In this document: piece by piece, positions 10,251 through 21,079 of the stretch
How positions within the stretch are numbered: position 1 is the stretch's first letter
Layout: each line of letters begins with the position of its first letter
Assembly (NCBI GenBank): GCA_946811185.2
Contig: OX328109.1
Location: forward strand, 1,116,001-1,180,000
Reading direction: 5' to 3'
From: Hippopus hippopus
Taxonomy: Eukaryota; Mollusca; Bivalvia; Cardiida; Cardiidae
DNA: 64,000 bases
Made by a program: the position numbers and the translations under genes
The notes under the pieces: model-generated
The model's input: only the letters and a program-made list of their open reading frames with translations
The model's database searches: none
What the model was told of the DNA's origin: nothing

Positions 10251-11108
10251 TTAACTCTTTACCAAACGACAAAATTTTAGACTGGTCCAAATTGAAAGCA
10301 CTTGCAGATGACAAAATAAACGTAACTCAAAAATTGAAATTTGTAGAAAACATTGTGGGAAAAGGAGAAAATGCTGGTTACCAGCATTTTCTCCTTTTCC
10401 CACAATGTTTTCAAAAGGCTTCTATCTCAGGGTCGTAGAAACCAGGGATTGTTTGGGAAAGGGTTAAAACAGCTCTGAGGAAGAAAGCTTTCGAGTACAC
10501 TTAGGGGAAAGAAGAAAATGCTGGTATCCAGTACTTTCTTCTTTTCTCACAGCAATGTCTACCCTTATAAAGACAGATCCCATATTTGTGTCATATTTTC
10601 AAATTTTCCTCTGCAAATGCTTTGAATTTAGGCAAGTCTCGAATTTTTTTGCTCGGTAAACAGTTAACTCTGTACCAAACAACACAGTTTTAGACTTGTC
10701 CATATTGAAAGCATTTGCAGATAACAAAAATCAAAGTGACCCAAAATATTGAAAGTTGTTACGGGAAAGGTAGAAAAACCTTGTGGGAAAAGGAGAAAAT
10801 GCTGGTTACCAGCATTTTCTCCTTTTACCAACAATGTACTCAAAAGGTTTCTTTCTCAGGGTTGTGAAAAGTTGGGATTGTGTCTTTTATCACTCAATCC
10901 CGACTTTTAACAACCCTGAGATAGAAACCTTTTGAAAACATTGTGGGAAAAAGGGGAAAATGCTGGCAACCAGCATTTTCTCCTTTTCCCACAATGTTTT
11001 CTACCCTTCACAAAACAAATTTCAAATTTTCAGCCATTTTTATTTTGTCATCTGCAAATGCTTTCAATTTGGACCAGTTTAAAATTTTGTCGTTTGGTAA
11101 AGAGTTAA
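10251..11108. repeat. Array of four abutting MITEs
   Basis: Copies 10251-10466, 10463-10663, 10661-10886 and 10886-11108. The last, with its left junction from 10850, nearly duplicates 9883-10132. Confidence 0.85.
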
Positions 11109-11209
11109 AGGGCCAGTGTGGCAGACTGTATGAAATCCAAACATGTAATCTTTGTAATCAGCTTACCTGGTGTTTATGTAATAGTGAAGATACAATCAGC
11201 CTAAACCCT

Positions 11210-11300
11210 ATAAACCCTTTATCACACAATCTAGAGTTTTGACAACATTGACAAAGGATTTTTGAAAACACTGTGCAACAAGGAGAAAATGCTGGTAAGC
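11210..11300. repeat. Truncated MITE
   Basis: CCCTTTATCACACAATC end through AGAAAATGCTGGTAAG, then lost. 11300-11600 has no recognised element. Confidence 0.65.
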
Positions 11301-11621
11301 ATATGATGGACAATATCTTTTAGCGTATATATTTTAGTAAAAGTAAAAATCCATGTTTGAAAATAAAATTCATATTGGAACATTTGGCTGTTTTAAGAAT
11401 ATTCCAATATTTGGTCCCATCCCTAATCAAGACCACCTGTCCTGTAAGACTGATGATTGAGAATCTTAACTTGTCTTTCATTTGATGTGCGACAAAAAAC
11501 GGATTTTTGATGTCAAAAAATGATGAAATTTTACTAACTGTATGGAAAGCACATATTTTATTATTGGAAAGCTACCGAAAGCTACCATCTTTCATTTGTC
11601 ACACTATTGTCTTTATTTCAG

Positions 11622-11699
11622 GGCCCTATCTGTGATGGACTCGTCTCGAGTGTCAACATTTGTGATCTCAATTCTGTTGATTGTGTATGGAAGTTTTAG
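11622..11699 (+). CDS. SPPL3: SPPL3 exon 2
   Basis: The acceptor is tttcag and the donor gtaagg. It encodes MDSSRVSTFVISILLI and VYGSF, the first membrane helix, very close to the family consensus. Phases: enters with one base to finish Ser14, leaves with two bases of Arg40. Confidence 0.96.
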   Translation, partial: GPICDGLVSSVNICDLNSVDCVWKF

Positions 11700-11924
11700 G
11701 TAAGGGAAATTTCGATATATGTTGACTTATATGTAGTAGAATGATACCATTTACTTTATAGATGCAAACTAGAAGACTTGTACTTAGCATCTTTCACTTT
11801 TTTTCCCACAATATTTTCAAAAGACATTTATTAAAGACACATTAAAAGAACATTTGGCCAAAGCGTCCTACATTGTACTTTCAGTAGGCCAAATTTTCCT
11901 AGCCAAAATTTCCATGGCCAAAAT

Positions 11925-12245
11925 AACCCTGAGAAAAGGAGCCTTTTGAAAACTTTTGGGAAACAGAGAAAATGCTGGTAATCAGCATTTCCTCCCTTTT
12001 TCCACAATTTTTTCTACCCTATCAAGGACATATTTTGTCCTTCCAGTCATCTTTAACTTATGGTTGGCAAATTCTCTTAATTTGTACAAGACTAAAATTT
12101 TGTGGTCGCTAGTATTTTCTCCTTTTCCAACAAAGTTTTCTATCCTTTCAGAATCATTTTCCACCTTTTGAGCCACACTTAGTTTTGATCTGCAAAATGC
12201 GTCAGACTTGGACAGGTCCATAATTTTGTCGTTATGTAATTAGTT
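11925..12245. repeat. MITE copies, partly decayed
   Basis: A CCTGAGAAAAGGAGCC start, a palindrome with mismatches (11950-12012), then a second arm TTTTCTCCTTTTCC at 12113 and end near 12245; probably two overlapping remnants. Confidence 0.65.
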
Positions 12246-12299
12246 AGTCTTGAAATATGAATTTTTTTCTAATGTATAGCATTCTTGTTTTCCCCACAT

Positions 12300-12720
12300 A
12301 ACAAGAGTTTGGAATGGGCAAAAATGAAATCATTTTCAGACAATGAATTAAATATATCTTCAATGGAGATTTCTGTATTTGATAGGATGGAAAACATTGT
12401 GGGAAAAGGAGAAAATGCTGGTTACCAGCATTTTCTCCTTTTCCCACAATGTTTTCAAAAGTCAAAAAGGAGTAGAAGGTCGGGATTGTGAAGTAAAGGG
12501 CTGATTTTTTCTTGTAGATCCCTTTGAAGATCATTTGCAGACAACGAATTATTAAATGTATCTTTAATGGAGATATTTGTGTATTGGATAGGATAGAAAA
12601 CAATGTGGGAAATGCTACCAGCATTTTCTCCTTTTTCCCACAGTGTTTTCCAATGTCAAAAAGGCATTAAAAGTCAGGATTGTGAAGTAAAGGGCTGATT
12701 TTCTCTTGTAGATCCCTCAT
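12300..12720. repeat. Tandem duplication of MITE plus exon 3 acceptor
   Basis: Unit one is about 12320-12531 and unit two about 12532-12720. Each contains a MITE, the junction AAAGGGCTGATTTT, the acceptor CTTGTAG and ATCCCT of exon 3. Only the second continues into the exon. Confidence 0.85.
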
Positions 12721-12785
12721 GATAGAACAAGAAAATAAAGAAAAAGAGAAGGAGAAAAGTTACAGTGGCAACGATCCAGAAAATA
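12712..12785 (+). CDS. SPPL3: SPPL3 exon 3
   Basis: The acceptor is ctcttgtag and the donor gtaagt. It encodes SLMIEQENKEKEKEKSYSG, the charged luminal/cytosolic linker that in human reads as an acidic and lysine-rich stretch at the same place. Its acceptor region is duplicated about 195 bp upstream. Confidence 0.93.
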
Positions 12786-12802
12786 GTAAGTATTGTTGGT
12801 CA

Positions 12803-13103
12803 ATTTTTGCTTGGCCTTTTTTAACTCGACTGTTTTCAAAGAAAACTTTGAGGTATTGTCATATTCCTGGCATCATTGTGCAAAAACTTCTACATTTCAT
12901 AGTATCTCTGTTATTATTCTGTATCTCTGTTATTACTGAAGGTATTTACTTCAAACTGGTTGTTAACTATTGAAAGGGGAACCCATGCATCAGGGGCAGA
13001 TAACCATCAAAATATTTTTGACACAGTTACACACCTTTTTTGACATAGAAATTTTTCAGAAAGCAACTTCAGCCAAGCATTGGCACCCTGTGATTCTCTT
13101 GTT
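12803..13103 (+). repeat. Dispersed element ending CTCTTGTT (family B)
   Basis: Shares TGTTTTCAAAG, AAACTTCTACATTTC, TCTGTTATTACTGAAG, GGGGAACCCAT and a GTG-rich end CTCTTGTTTCC with copies at 17980-18248, 22490-22775 and 32720-33075, and inverted copies at 41055-41345 and 57860-58055. Confidence 0.7.
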
Positions 13104-13189
13104 TCCTCTATGATGCATGACACAACTAAATCTCTACATGATTTCGATTTATTAGAGGGGTATAAAAGATCGGAGCAAGATCAAATTCG

Positions 13190-13274
13190 GAAAATTAAAC
13201 AAAATGAAAAGCAGTTTGGAAAGAGAGAAGTATCTCTCTTTCCAAACTGCTCTTCATTTTGTTTAATTTTCAGA
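13190..13274. repeat. Perfect-looking 40-bp-arm palindrome
   Basis: The left arm ends GTTTGGAAAGAGAGA and the right arm starts TCTCTCTTTCCAAAC, with a few-base loop (AGTA). The outer parts are AAAATTAAACAAAATG and its complement. Lies in SPPL3 intron 3; unrelated to the MITE palindrome. Confidence 0.85.
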
Positions 13275-13396
13275 AGTTTTTCAGAAGCTTGGTCGATATC
13301 TAACAACATAAATAAAATGGAGAAGACATGTCAAATTTTAGCTGGAACCTGTCTAATGATGATAATTATGTTAGGTCTGCCAGCTGCTACATTGCC

Positions 13397-13711
13397 AAGC
13401 CCGGTAGCACAGTCGGTAGAGTACAGGACTTGAGACCAGGGGGGGGGGGGGTTGCTGGTCCAAATCTCCAGCTCAGCCAATTTTTTTCAGAGAATTGATG
13501 ATAGTCATTTCGACAGTCATCGTGACAGGATTCATTCCCTTCTCACTGCTGATCATTATTTCCTTGATGGTTATGCTGGGAAGTGGCATAAGGGCTGGAG
13601 AGAAAATTGTGCAAAGTGCTGGTAAAAGAAACTCCAGGAAAGCATGGATAGATGTACAGGCTGTCACAGTATAATTGAAATTATGTTGAAAATGGCATTA
13701 AACCACATGAA
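13397..13711 (+). mobile_element. tRNA-derived SINE, type 1
   Basis: The head CCCGGTAGCACAGTCGGTAG is present. A 12-base run of G at about 13440-13451 interrupts the tRNA-like part. The tail is TGTTGAAAATGGCATTAAAC. Confidence 0.8.
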
Positions 13712-13883
13712 AACAAATTAGCAATTTCATACTGCTAATTGGACTTCCTTCTTCATTTTGTCATTTCATTGTTACTTTGCATGCAACACACTGATACAAT
13801 TCTTGTGCTGCTAAACAAATGTTGTTCAAATCACTCATACGAAATATGAAATACACAAAAATTTTTCCTGATTTTATCCACAG

Positions 13884-14003
13884 ATGTACAGACCATAGAC
13901 ACGTGTCAGGCGGCTTTTCTGCCTATCGGAGCTTCCATCTCATTGTTAGTTATGTTTCTTTTCTTCGACTCTCTACAGATGGTGTTTGCAATCTGTACTG
14001 CAG
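13884..14003 (+). CDS. SPPL3: SPPL3 exon 4
   Basis: The acceptor is tccacag and the donor gtaagt. It encodes [20 protein letters not shown] and [12 protein letters not shown], a conserved membrane helix pair. Phase is consistent with exons 3 and 5 (Asn65 and Val105 are split). Confidence 0.96.
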
Positions 14004-14040
14004 GTAAGTTTTCAGATCTTGAGTTTTGTTTGATTGCTGT

Positions 14041-14130
14041 TTAACCTATTACCACACAATCCCGAGTTTTAATGACCCTGAAAGAGAAGGCTTTTGTAAA
14101 CATTATGGGAAAAGGAGAAAATATGGGTGA
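14041..14130. repeat. Truncated MITE next to exon 4
   Basis: ACCTATTACCACACAATCC through GGGAAAAGGAGAAAATA, then lost; starts 38 bp after the exon 4 donor. Confidence 0.6.
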
Positions 14131-14254
14131 CTATAGCTACATTGTAGCCAAAAGTATCATAATTTTAATCCTTGAATGTTAAGCCTCAGTTTGATAGTCA
14201 ATGGTAACATTTCATACAATATACTTGCGTAATAAAAATTTACCTTATATCTGC

Positions 14255-14510
14255 TAGGCCAGGTAGCTCAGTGGTAAGCATAATCGACTTGTGACCTAGT
14301 GCTTGTGAGTTCAACACCTGGTTGAGGCAAACTTTCTTTCCGATGATTTTTTGCCTCTCACTTCTGTTGCATGTGAGAAAAGTAATGACTTTAAAAGAAA
14401 GTTGTGTCAGTACTGGTGTGAGAAAGCCAGGAAACACATGCATAGGTGCACTGACTGCCGTGATATGACCTAAGCTGTTAAAACGGCGTTAAACTCCAAT
14501 ACAATCAAAA
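14255..14510 (+). mobile_element. tRNA-derived SINE variant
   Basis: The head is CCAGGTAGCTCAGTGGTAAG with GTGAGTTCAACACC; the tail is GCCGTGATATGACC ... ACGGCGTTAAACTCC. Confidence 0.75.
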
Positions 14511-14786
14511 CAATATCCTGTATCTATAAAATTATCTGACTAAAATATGGAAATGTTTTAGACACATATACAACAGACCAGAATTCTACATTTTTCTGGC
14601 ATTGAACTTTTAGGGTTTGACAGTCAGCTCTTTCTCTTTTTCCTGAAATTATGTGGCTGTCTAATTTGCTTTTTTTGTTTTTTAGTTTATTTTTTAACAG
14701 TAATAAACAGAATGTAATATCATAAAAGGAACATGACAACAGTCTGCATTTCTGTTTGGTAGGAATAGGTCTCGTTGGTAGTGGAG

Positions 14787-15010
14787 TCCTGCGAGGCTCA
14801 GTGGTAAAGTGTTGGACTCATGACCTGGAGGCCCTTGGTTCAAGCCTCTCTGGATCCACTGGGTTGTGGATTCATAGAAGTGTCTTTTGGGCTAGACACT
14901 TCATAGCCCTAGCCTAGTACTGGTGAAACCCAGAGAATACATGAATATGTGAGTTGTAGCCGTGATATGACTAAAATAATATTGAAAACAGCATTTAACA
15001 CTTTTGGTCT
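14787..15010 (+). mobile_element. tRNA-derived SINE, type 3
   Basis: The head is GCGAGGCTCAGTGGTAAAG and TTGGTTCAAGCC; the tail is GCCGTGATATGACTAAAA. Confidence 0.8.
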
Positions 15011-15219
15011 GATCCAAAATGATCACCTTTAACACACGCAAGTTGACCTGATGTGACCTCAAAGAAACGCAGACTGTTGTAATATTCCATTTGCCCTACC
15101 ATAATCTGGTCAATGAACATGGCTAAAGAGGGATTAGATGTTACCTACTTGGCATGTTTGTCCTGGATTAGGCTGTCAGTGTCCTCTCTTGATCCTGTAT
15201 TGAACAATGATATATTTTT

Positions 15220-15900
15220 TTACCCTTTACAACACAATCTGGTTGTTTAACTCCTTACAAAAAGACAAAATTGTAGACTTTTCTAAATTGAAAGCATTTG
15301 CAGATGACAAAGGTTGCTTATATGGTAATTTCTGTATTTGATAGGGAAGAAAACATTGTGGGAAAAGGAGAAAATGCTGGTTACCAGCATTTTCTCCTTT
15401 TCCCACAATGTTTTCAAAAGGCCTCTCTTTCAGGGTTGTTAAAACTCGGGTTTGTTTGGTAAAGAGTTAAAGACCCTGAGAAAAGGGAATTTTAAAAACA
15501 TTGTGAGAAAAAGAAGAACATTCAGCAAATCAGCATTTTCTCCTTTTTTTTAAATCATTTAAGCGGTATTGAATTTTTTGTCTGCAAGTGCCTTCAATTT
15601 GGACAAGTCTAATATTTTGTTGTCTTGTAAAGGGTTTGAAAATATTTTGGTCAAAAGATAAAATGCTAGTAAGTTTTTTTTACCCTATCAAAATCGTACC
15701 AAGGCCTTTCAGCCATAATTGTTTTGTCATCTGCAATTGCTGTCTAAATGGACCAGTGTTTAAATTTGCCAGAGCATGGCTCATATATAGAGGTAAAAAC
15801 ATTGAGAAAACAGGAGAAATTATTTATCATGATCAGTTTCTACTTTTGCTACAATGTTTTCAAATGTGTTTTATTTTTCAAGATGGAGAAACAACCATTG
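15220..15900. repeat. MITE array, right part decayed
   Basis: 15246-15470 is a full copy (palindrome 15351-15419), 15467-15635 a shorter one. 15632-15900 contains two very worn relatives and leads directly into exon 5. Confidence 0.75.
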
Positions 15901-15949
15901 TAATATTTGAGTGCCATGTTTGTAGAATTTACTGGTCCTCTATTTGCAG

Positions 15950-16028
15950 TTTTAGCCACAGTAGCATTTGCATTTCTCCTCCTTCCCATGTGCCAGTATC
16001 TTATGCGACCATGTTCCACAGGCCAAAA
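15950..16028 (+). CDS. SPPL3: SPPL3 exon 5
   Basis: The acceptor is atttgcag and the donor gtgagt. It encodes [17 protein letters not shown] and MRPCSTGQ, the next helix and loop. It ends with two bases of Lys131. Confidence 0.96.
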
Positions 16029-16112
16029 GTGAGTAAAATTTTGTGGTATAACATACTCATCCTTTAACTATCACTGACTTAAGTAGCTTTTGTTGATGGC
16101 ATTGATCAAGAT

Positions 16113-16170
16113 CAGACTGCACAGAACGTGCAGTCTTATCTTGAATCTGCACCAGTGTTGGGCAAATAGT
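16113..16170. repeat. GATCAAGATCAGACTGCAC palindromic element, fragment
   Basis: Member of a palindromic family also at 19590-19665, 34985-35070, 36625-36700, 39395-39470, 48490-48545 and 50025-50065. Confidence 0.65.
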
Positions 16171-16545
16171 TTAAAATCACAACCGATTATCGCTTTATAA
16201 TTGGAAGAGCAAACCAACTAACTATCGATTGTACAATAGGTTTCTCCATTTAACTGAGATTGCCTTTTCGCTTTATATACTGTGACAATTTGTCTAAACA
16301 GGGATCGTATATATATACGATCCTTGGTCTAAATGATATTAAGTTTATCTAATGGACCACTTCCAGGCCTAGAGTCAAAACTAGCATTCCCCCCCTCCCC
16401 CCCCGTCTCAATTTACACATAAGCTTATAGTCTGTAGTGAAAACGTTAAAGATCTAGTTGTTCCTGACATTGTTTATAACCACACGGCCTGTTTTGTTTC
16501 ATTTGGCATGTGGCTTTATCTTGTGGACATCAACCACGATTAAGT
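16170..16545. other. SPPL3 intron 5, no element recognised
   Basis: Includes a C-rich run (16389-16404) and the short inverted sequence GGATCGTATATATATACGATCC at 16302-16323. Confidence 0.4.
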
Positions 16546-16737
16546 AATTTTAGCTCTCTGGTCAAAAATGGCTTTGCCCTGGGGTCACAACTTTCACATG
16601 GGCTTTTGTAGAGAAAACTTTAGAAGTCTTTTTGTTCGAAACCATCTGGCCTAGAACTGTAATGTTTTGTGCCCATGGGTTGTACTTATTAGCCAGTGGA
16701 GTGATACAGGGCCATCATGACCCTCTTGTTCTCAACA
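16545..16737 (+). repeat. Dispersed element with 3' hairpin ending CTCTTGTT
   Basis: It starts TTTTAGCTCTCTGG and ends GATACAGGGCCATCATGACC plus CTCTTGTT, an imperfect hairpin analogous to the 4087-4701 element's end. Confidence 0.65.
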
Positions 16738-16941
16738 GCATTAAAAAGGAGGAACTACTTGTCTTACTAGCAACTGCTTTGTTTTCCGCATTTTTTTCAA
16801 AATGCTGTCTTCACTAGCGGGTGTAAATCATTTGGAATAAAACTAAGACTGGTAAAGAATAATTTTACTGACCTGAATAATTTCACTGACCTTCAACTAG
16901 CTGCATTTTGCATGGACGGCTGTCCACAAGTTGTTACCTTG

Positions 16942-17425
16942 TTAAACTACGTATCACAAAACAAAATTTAAGACAGGTCCCAATTGATAGCATTAGCAGA
17001 TGACAAACTGAATGTGGCAAAAATGAGGGTTGGTTTTTATCAGAATGGGTAGGAAATATTGTGGGAAAAGGAGAAAATGCTGGTAACCAGCATTTTCTCC
17101 TTTTCCCACAATGTTTTCAAAAGGGTCATTGAAACTCAGAATTGTGTGGTTAAGGGTAAAATACCAGCTGTTCACAAAGTTTTTTGCCTAGTTTTAACTT
17201 TTGACCAAAGATCAAAATTATAGCCTGTTCCAAATTGAAAGCATTTGCAGACGACAATGGTCAACCAAACCATGCAATCTGTCTTTCAAAGAATAGAAAA
17301 CATTTTTGGGAAAAGGAGAAAACGATGGTTATGCTGGTTTACCAGCATTTTCTCCTTTTCACAGGTTTTCAGAATTCTTCTTACCAAGGGTTGATAAAAG
17401 TCAGAATTATTTTGTAAAAGGGTTA
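16942..17425. repeat. Two MITE copies
   Basis: 16942-17157 (palindrome about 17050-17118) and 17193-17425 (palindrome with an inserted ACGATGGTT-type segment). Confidence 0.8.
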
Positions 17426-17628
17426 GATACCATTTTCTTATCATAATGGCTGTAATCAGTGGTACAAGCTGTTTCCCTGCCTAAGAAATGAGTGTGTTGC
17501 CATCAGTTACATTGTTTTGATTTGAATGAGGGCAGGGAATCTTGAATAAGCTGAATTTACATTTATGAATATTGCCCATAATTATGTGATGACTTTCTTG
17601 GTATAATGTATCGTAGTGACTGATGCAT

Positions 17629-17855
17629 TAACTCTTTACCAAATGACAAATTTTTGGACTGGACCAAATTCAAAGCATCTGCAGACAACGAATTAAATCT
17701 TGTTAATATGGTGATTTCTGACTTTGATAAGGTAGAAAATATTGTGGGAAAAGGAGAAAATGCTGGTTACCAGCATTTTCTCCTTTTCCCACAATGTTTT
17801 CTATAGGCTTCTTTCTCAGGATCGTTAAAAGTCAGGATTGTGAGGTAAAGAGTTA
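17629..17855. repeat. TTAA MITE, complete
   Basis: TTAACTCTTTACC to GGTAAAGAGTTAA, with central palindrome about 17738-17803. Confidence 0.85.
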
Positions 17856-17979
17856 AACACTCTCCTTTTGTCAGAGCATGGCTTATATGTAGATGACAAT
17901 GTACAATGTGCTGTTATGGTGGAATTTGACATAGAAAGGGTAGCAAACAAGGCAGGAAAAGGAAAATGACGAGTAATTA

Positions 17980-18380
17980 TCACGGCCCTGGGGTTGTCTT
18001 CATTGTTGTCGCCTTTGTCATCGTCGTACAAAAACCTTTACATTGTGTAATATCTCTGTTATTACTGAAAATAGTTTTTAAAACTTGAACAAGTTGTTAA
18101 CTATTCAAAAGGGGAAACATAACAACAAGGGCAGATAACCTTCAAAGTATTTTTACACAGTTATGCCCCTTTTTCAACTTAGAATTTTCACTGAAAAACC
18201 AGCACTTTCAGCTGAGTGTTGGCAACCGCATGTAGTGCTCTTGTTTCCTTTTATATAGACTGGACCAGATTGAAAGCAATTGCTGATGACAAACTAAATT
18301 TAACTTCAATAATGATTTCTGACTTTGATGGGGTAGAATACATAGTTGGAAAAGGAGAAAATTCTGGTTCCCAACTCAGT
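17980..18380 (+). repeat. Family B element then MITE piece
   Basis: 17980-18248 is a family B dispersed element ending GTGCTCTTGTTTCC. 18250-18380 is a MITE fragment lacking its outer end, so the element probably inserted into the MITE. Confidence 0.7.
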
Positions 18381-18832
18381 GGAACCTTTAAAATATTCAT
18401 TTCAGTGAACTGTTGAAATGATGTTACTGAAATTCGATTGAAAGCAGCGTAAAACATGGTTTAACAAAAAAGAAAAAAAAACAACTAAACCAGTCTTACA
18501 TTTTTAACCTTTTACTCATTTTCTTGTTCGAACCGATAGAGGAAGACACATGCCCTCCAGCATCACATAACTGGTATTGATTTCGTCGTATGGTACAGGG
18601 TTAAAAAAGACCTTAAACCAGACAGACATTTTCATCCTTTTACGCATTTTCATGTTTGTTCAGATAGAGACACATTCCCTCTACCATCACATAAACTGTG
18701 GTATTGATTTTCAAGGCTGCTTTAATGTTCTCCAATATCGTGCATTGATTTTTCAATGTGACATTTGACAAAAAAGTCATCAAAGTCGGTGATGCAGATT
18801 ACCATCACAAGCTGGTGTCAAATCTTGTGATT
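18381..18832. other. SPPL3 intron 5, duplicated segment
   Basis: 18495-18595 and 18610-18715 share CTTAAACCAGACAGACATTTT-like, ACCTTTTACTCATTTTC, AGATAGAGGAAGACACATGCCCTC-like and TTGATTT segments, a diverged tandem duplication of about 110 bp. Runs above 20 bases are summarised here, not quoted exactly. Confidence 0.55.
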
Positions 18833-19488
18833 AAAGCCCTTTGTCACACAATCATGAGTTGTAATGACCCTGGGAAAAAAAGCTTTTGAAAACATTGTGG
18901 GAAAAGGAGAAAATGTTGGAAAACCAGCATTTTCTCCTTTTCTCACAATGTTTTCTGTCAAAAAACAAATTTCAGTTTTTGAGTTACCGATACATTAATT
19001 TTGTTATCTGGAAATGCTTTCATTTTGGACTGGTCTAAAATTTTGTCACTTAGTAAAGGATTAAAAGAAAAAAAAAAACTCTGTCACTCTTTATAGCTCA
19101 AATGATGATATCTGTCTTTGATAGGGGAGGAAAAACTGTTGGAAAAGGAGAAAAGACCTGTTACCTGCATTTTGCCTTCTCCCACAATATTTGCAAAAAG
19201 CCTTGTCTATCAGGGTCGTTAAAAATTGGGATTGTTTTGTAAAGGATTAAAAGAAAACCCATTTACCCTTTACCACACAATGATGACTTTTAATGACCCT
19301 GAGGAAGAAGCCTTTTGAAAACATTGTGGGAAAACGAGAAATTGCTGGTAACCAGCATTTTCTCCTTTTCCCACAATGTTTTCTACCCTACGAAAGACAG
19401 CTTCATTTTAGCTATGTTTATTTTGTCATCTGCAAATGCTTTCAATTTGGACAAGTCTACAGTTTTGTCGTGTGGTAAAGAGTTAAGC
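18833..19488. repeat. MITE array
   Basis: Copies 18833-19065, 19063-19250 (left part lost) and 19265-19488. Confidence 0.8.
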
Positions 19489-19589
19489 CTTAAAGCACCA
19501 AGTAAACCCAACAGACATATTGAATTTAGAAATACGACTGAAATAATTGCAATTCGATGGTTTTGTCTACATTATTCAAGATAGGTAGA

Positions 19590-19665
19590 CAGTGTAGATC
19601 AAAGGTGGGACTACATGTTTTTTGCAGTCTGATCTTGATCTACTCTGGCCACAAAAGCAATTACA
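19590..19665. repeat. GTGTAGATC palindromic element
   Basis: ACAGTGTAGATCAAAGGTGG to GCAGTCTGATCTTGATCTAC; imperfect palindrome. Confidence 0.6.
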
Positions 19666-19680
19666 GTTGTGAAAGGCACT

Positions 19681-20057
19681 TTAACCCTTTACCACACGAC
19701 AAAATTTTAGACTAGTTCAAATTAAAACACATTTGTAGACCACTAAAGAAATATGGATGAAATACTAAATTTTGCCTTGGAATGGGTAGAAAACATTGTG
19801 GGAAAAGGAGAAAATGCTGGTTACCAGCATTTTCTCCTTTTCCCACAATGTTTTCAAAAGCCCTCTTCTTCAGGGTCGTTAAAAGGTGGAATTGTGTGGT
19901 AAAGGGTTAATGGTTAACTTCTTACCAAACAACAATTTTTAGACCCTTTCATATTGAAAGCATTTGAAGACGACAGATATTAAAGTGGCATAAATGAATT
20001 GAAGGTTTTTTGACAGGGTGGAAAACATTGTGGGAAAAAGGAGAAAATGCTGGTTAC
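19681..20057. repeat. MITE plus truncated MITE
   Basis: 19681-19912 is complete (palindrome 19789-19857). 19915-20057 stops at the centre of its palindrome, where the next element begins. Confidence 0.8.
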
Positions 20058-20440
20058 GTAGTGCTCAAGGTGAGCTTATGTGATCATTCTGTGTCCGTTG
20101 TCCATCATGTCTTGTGCGTCATTCAACGCATGTTGTCAACTTTTACTTTGTGTACATTCTAGAGGCCACATGTTGTGTCCAATACTCTTGCAACTTAGTC
20201 AGAATGTTTGTCTTGATGATATCTCGATGAGACAAAAAATTGGTCATGTGGAGTCAAAGATTAGGTCAAATCTTCCAAAAACCTTGTGTATGCTCTAGAG
20301 GCTGCATTTTCAGTCCAATAATCTTGAAACTCGGTCGGAACATTTTTGTTTACAATATTTTGGACAAGTTCAAAAATGGGTCATGTTGGGTCAAAAACAA
20401 GGTCACTAGGCCAAGTGGGGTCAAATTTTTTTGGTATAGT
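20058..20440 (+). repeat. Dispersed element, GTGCTCAAGGTGAGC start
   Basis: The hairpin start GTGCTCAAGGTGAGC is followed by GTGTCCGTTGTCC, two diverged tandem units with TCTAGAGGC and AATNTTGNAACTNGTC-type motifs, then GGTCACTAGGCC. It resembles a common bivalve dispersed repeat (from memory). Confidence 0.6.
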
Positions 20441-20629
20441 ACACATGTACAATGTACATTAAAAACGCAAAAAAAAACACGCTCGAGAAAACAATTGTCA
20501 TTGAAAACTTTGTCGTCTGGTAAAGACCTGACAATGATTTCAACTGGATGATTTGATTCATCTTCGAAAGGGTAGAACATCCTTTCCTGGTGTGTATTGA
20601 AAAGCTTTATCCCTCAAGGCCATGTAAGA

Positions 20630-21075
20630 CTTTAACACACAATCCAGATTTTGAGGCAATAATCGTTGGAAAACGTTGTGGGAAAGGAGAAGATGCTGGT
20701 AACCAGCATTTTCTCCTTTTCCCACAAGCTTTTCTACACTTTCACAGACAGTTACCATCATTTCAGCTAAATTTCAAATGTTGTCTGCAAATGCTTTCAA
20801 TTTGAACCAGTCTAAAATTTTGTCGTTTTATAAAGAGTTACGGCCATTTATCACTTTACCACACAATTCTTTTTTTTAACAAACCTGGGGAAACAGCCTT
20901 TCAAAAACCTTGTGAGAAAAGGAGAAAATGCTGGTAACCAGCATTTTCTCCTTTTCTCATAAGCTTTTCTACACTTTCACAGGCAATTACCATCATTTCA
21001 GTTAAATTTCATACGTCGTCTGCAAATGCTTTAATCTAGACCAGTCTAAAATTTAGTTGCTTAGTAAAGAATGAA
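20630..21075. repeat. Two MITE copies
   Basis: 20630-20842 and 20850-21075. Both share an unusual CACAAGCTTTTCTACACTT variant in the right arm, so they are probably sister copies. Confidence 0.8.
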
Positions 21076-21079
21076 ACGC

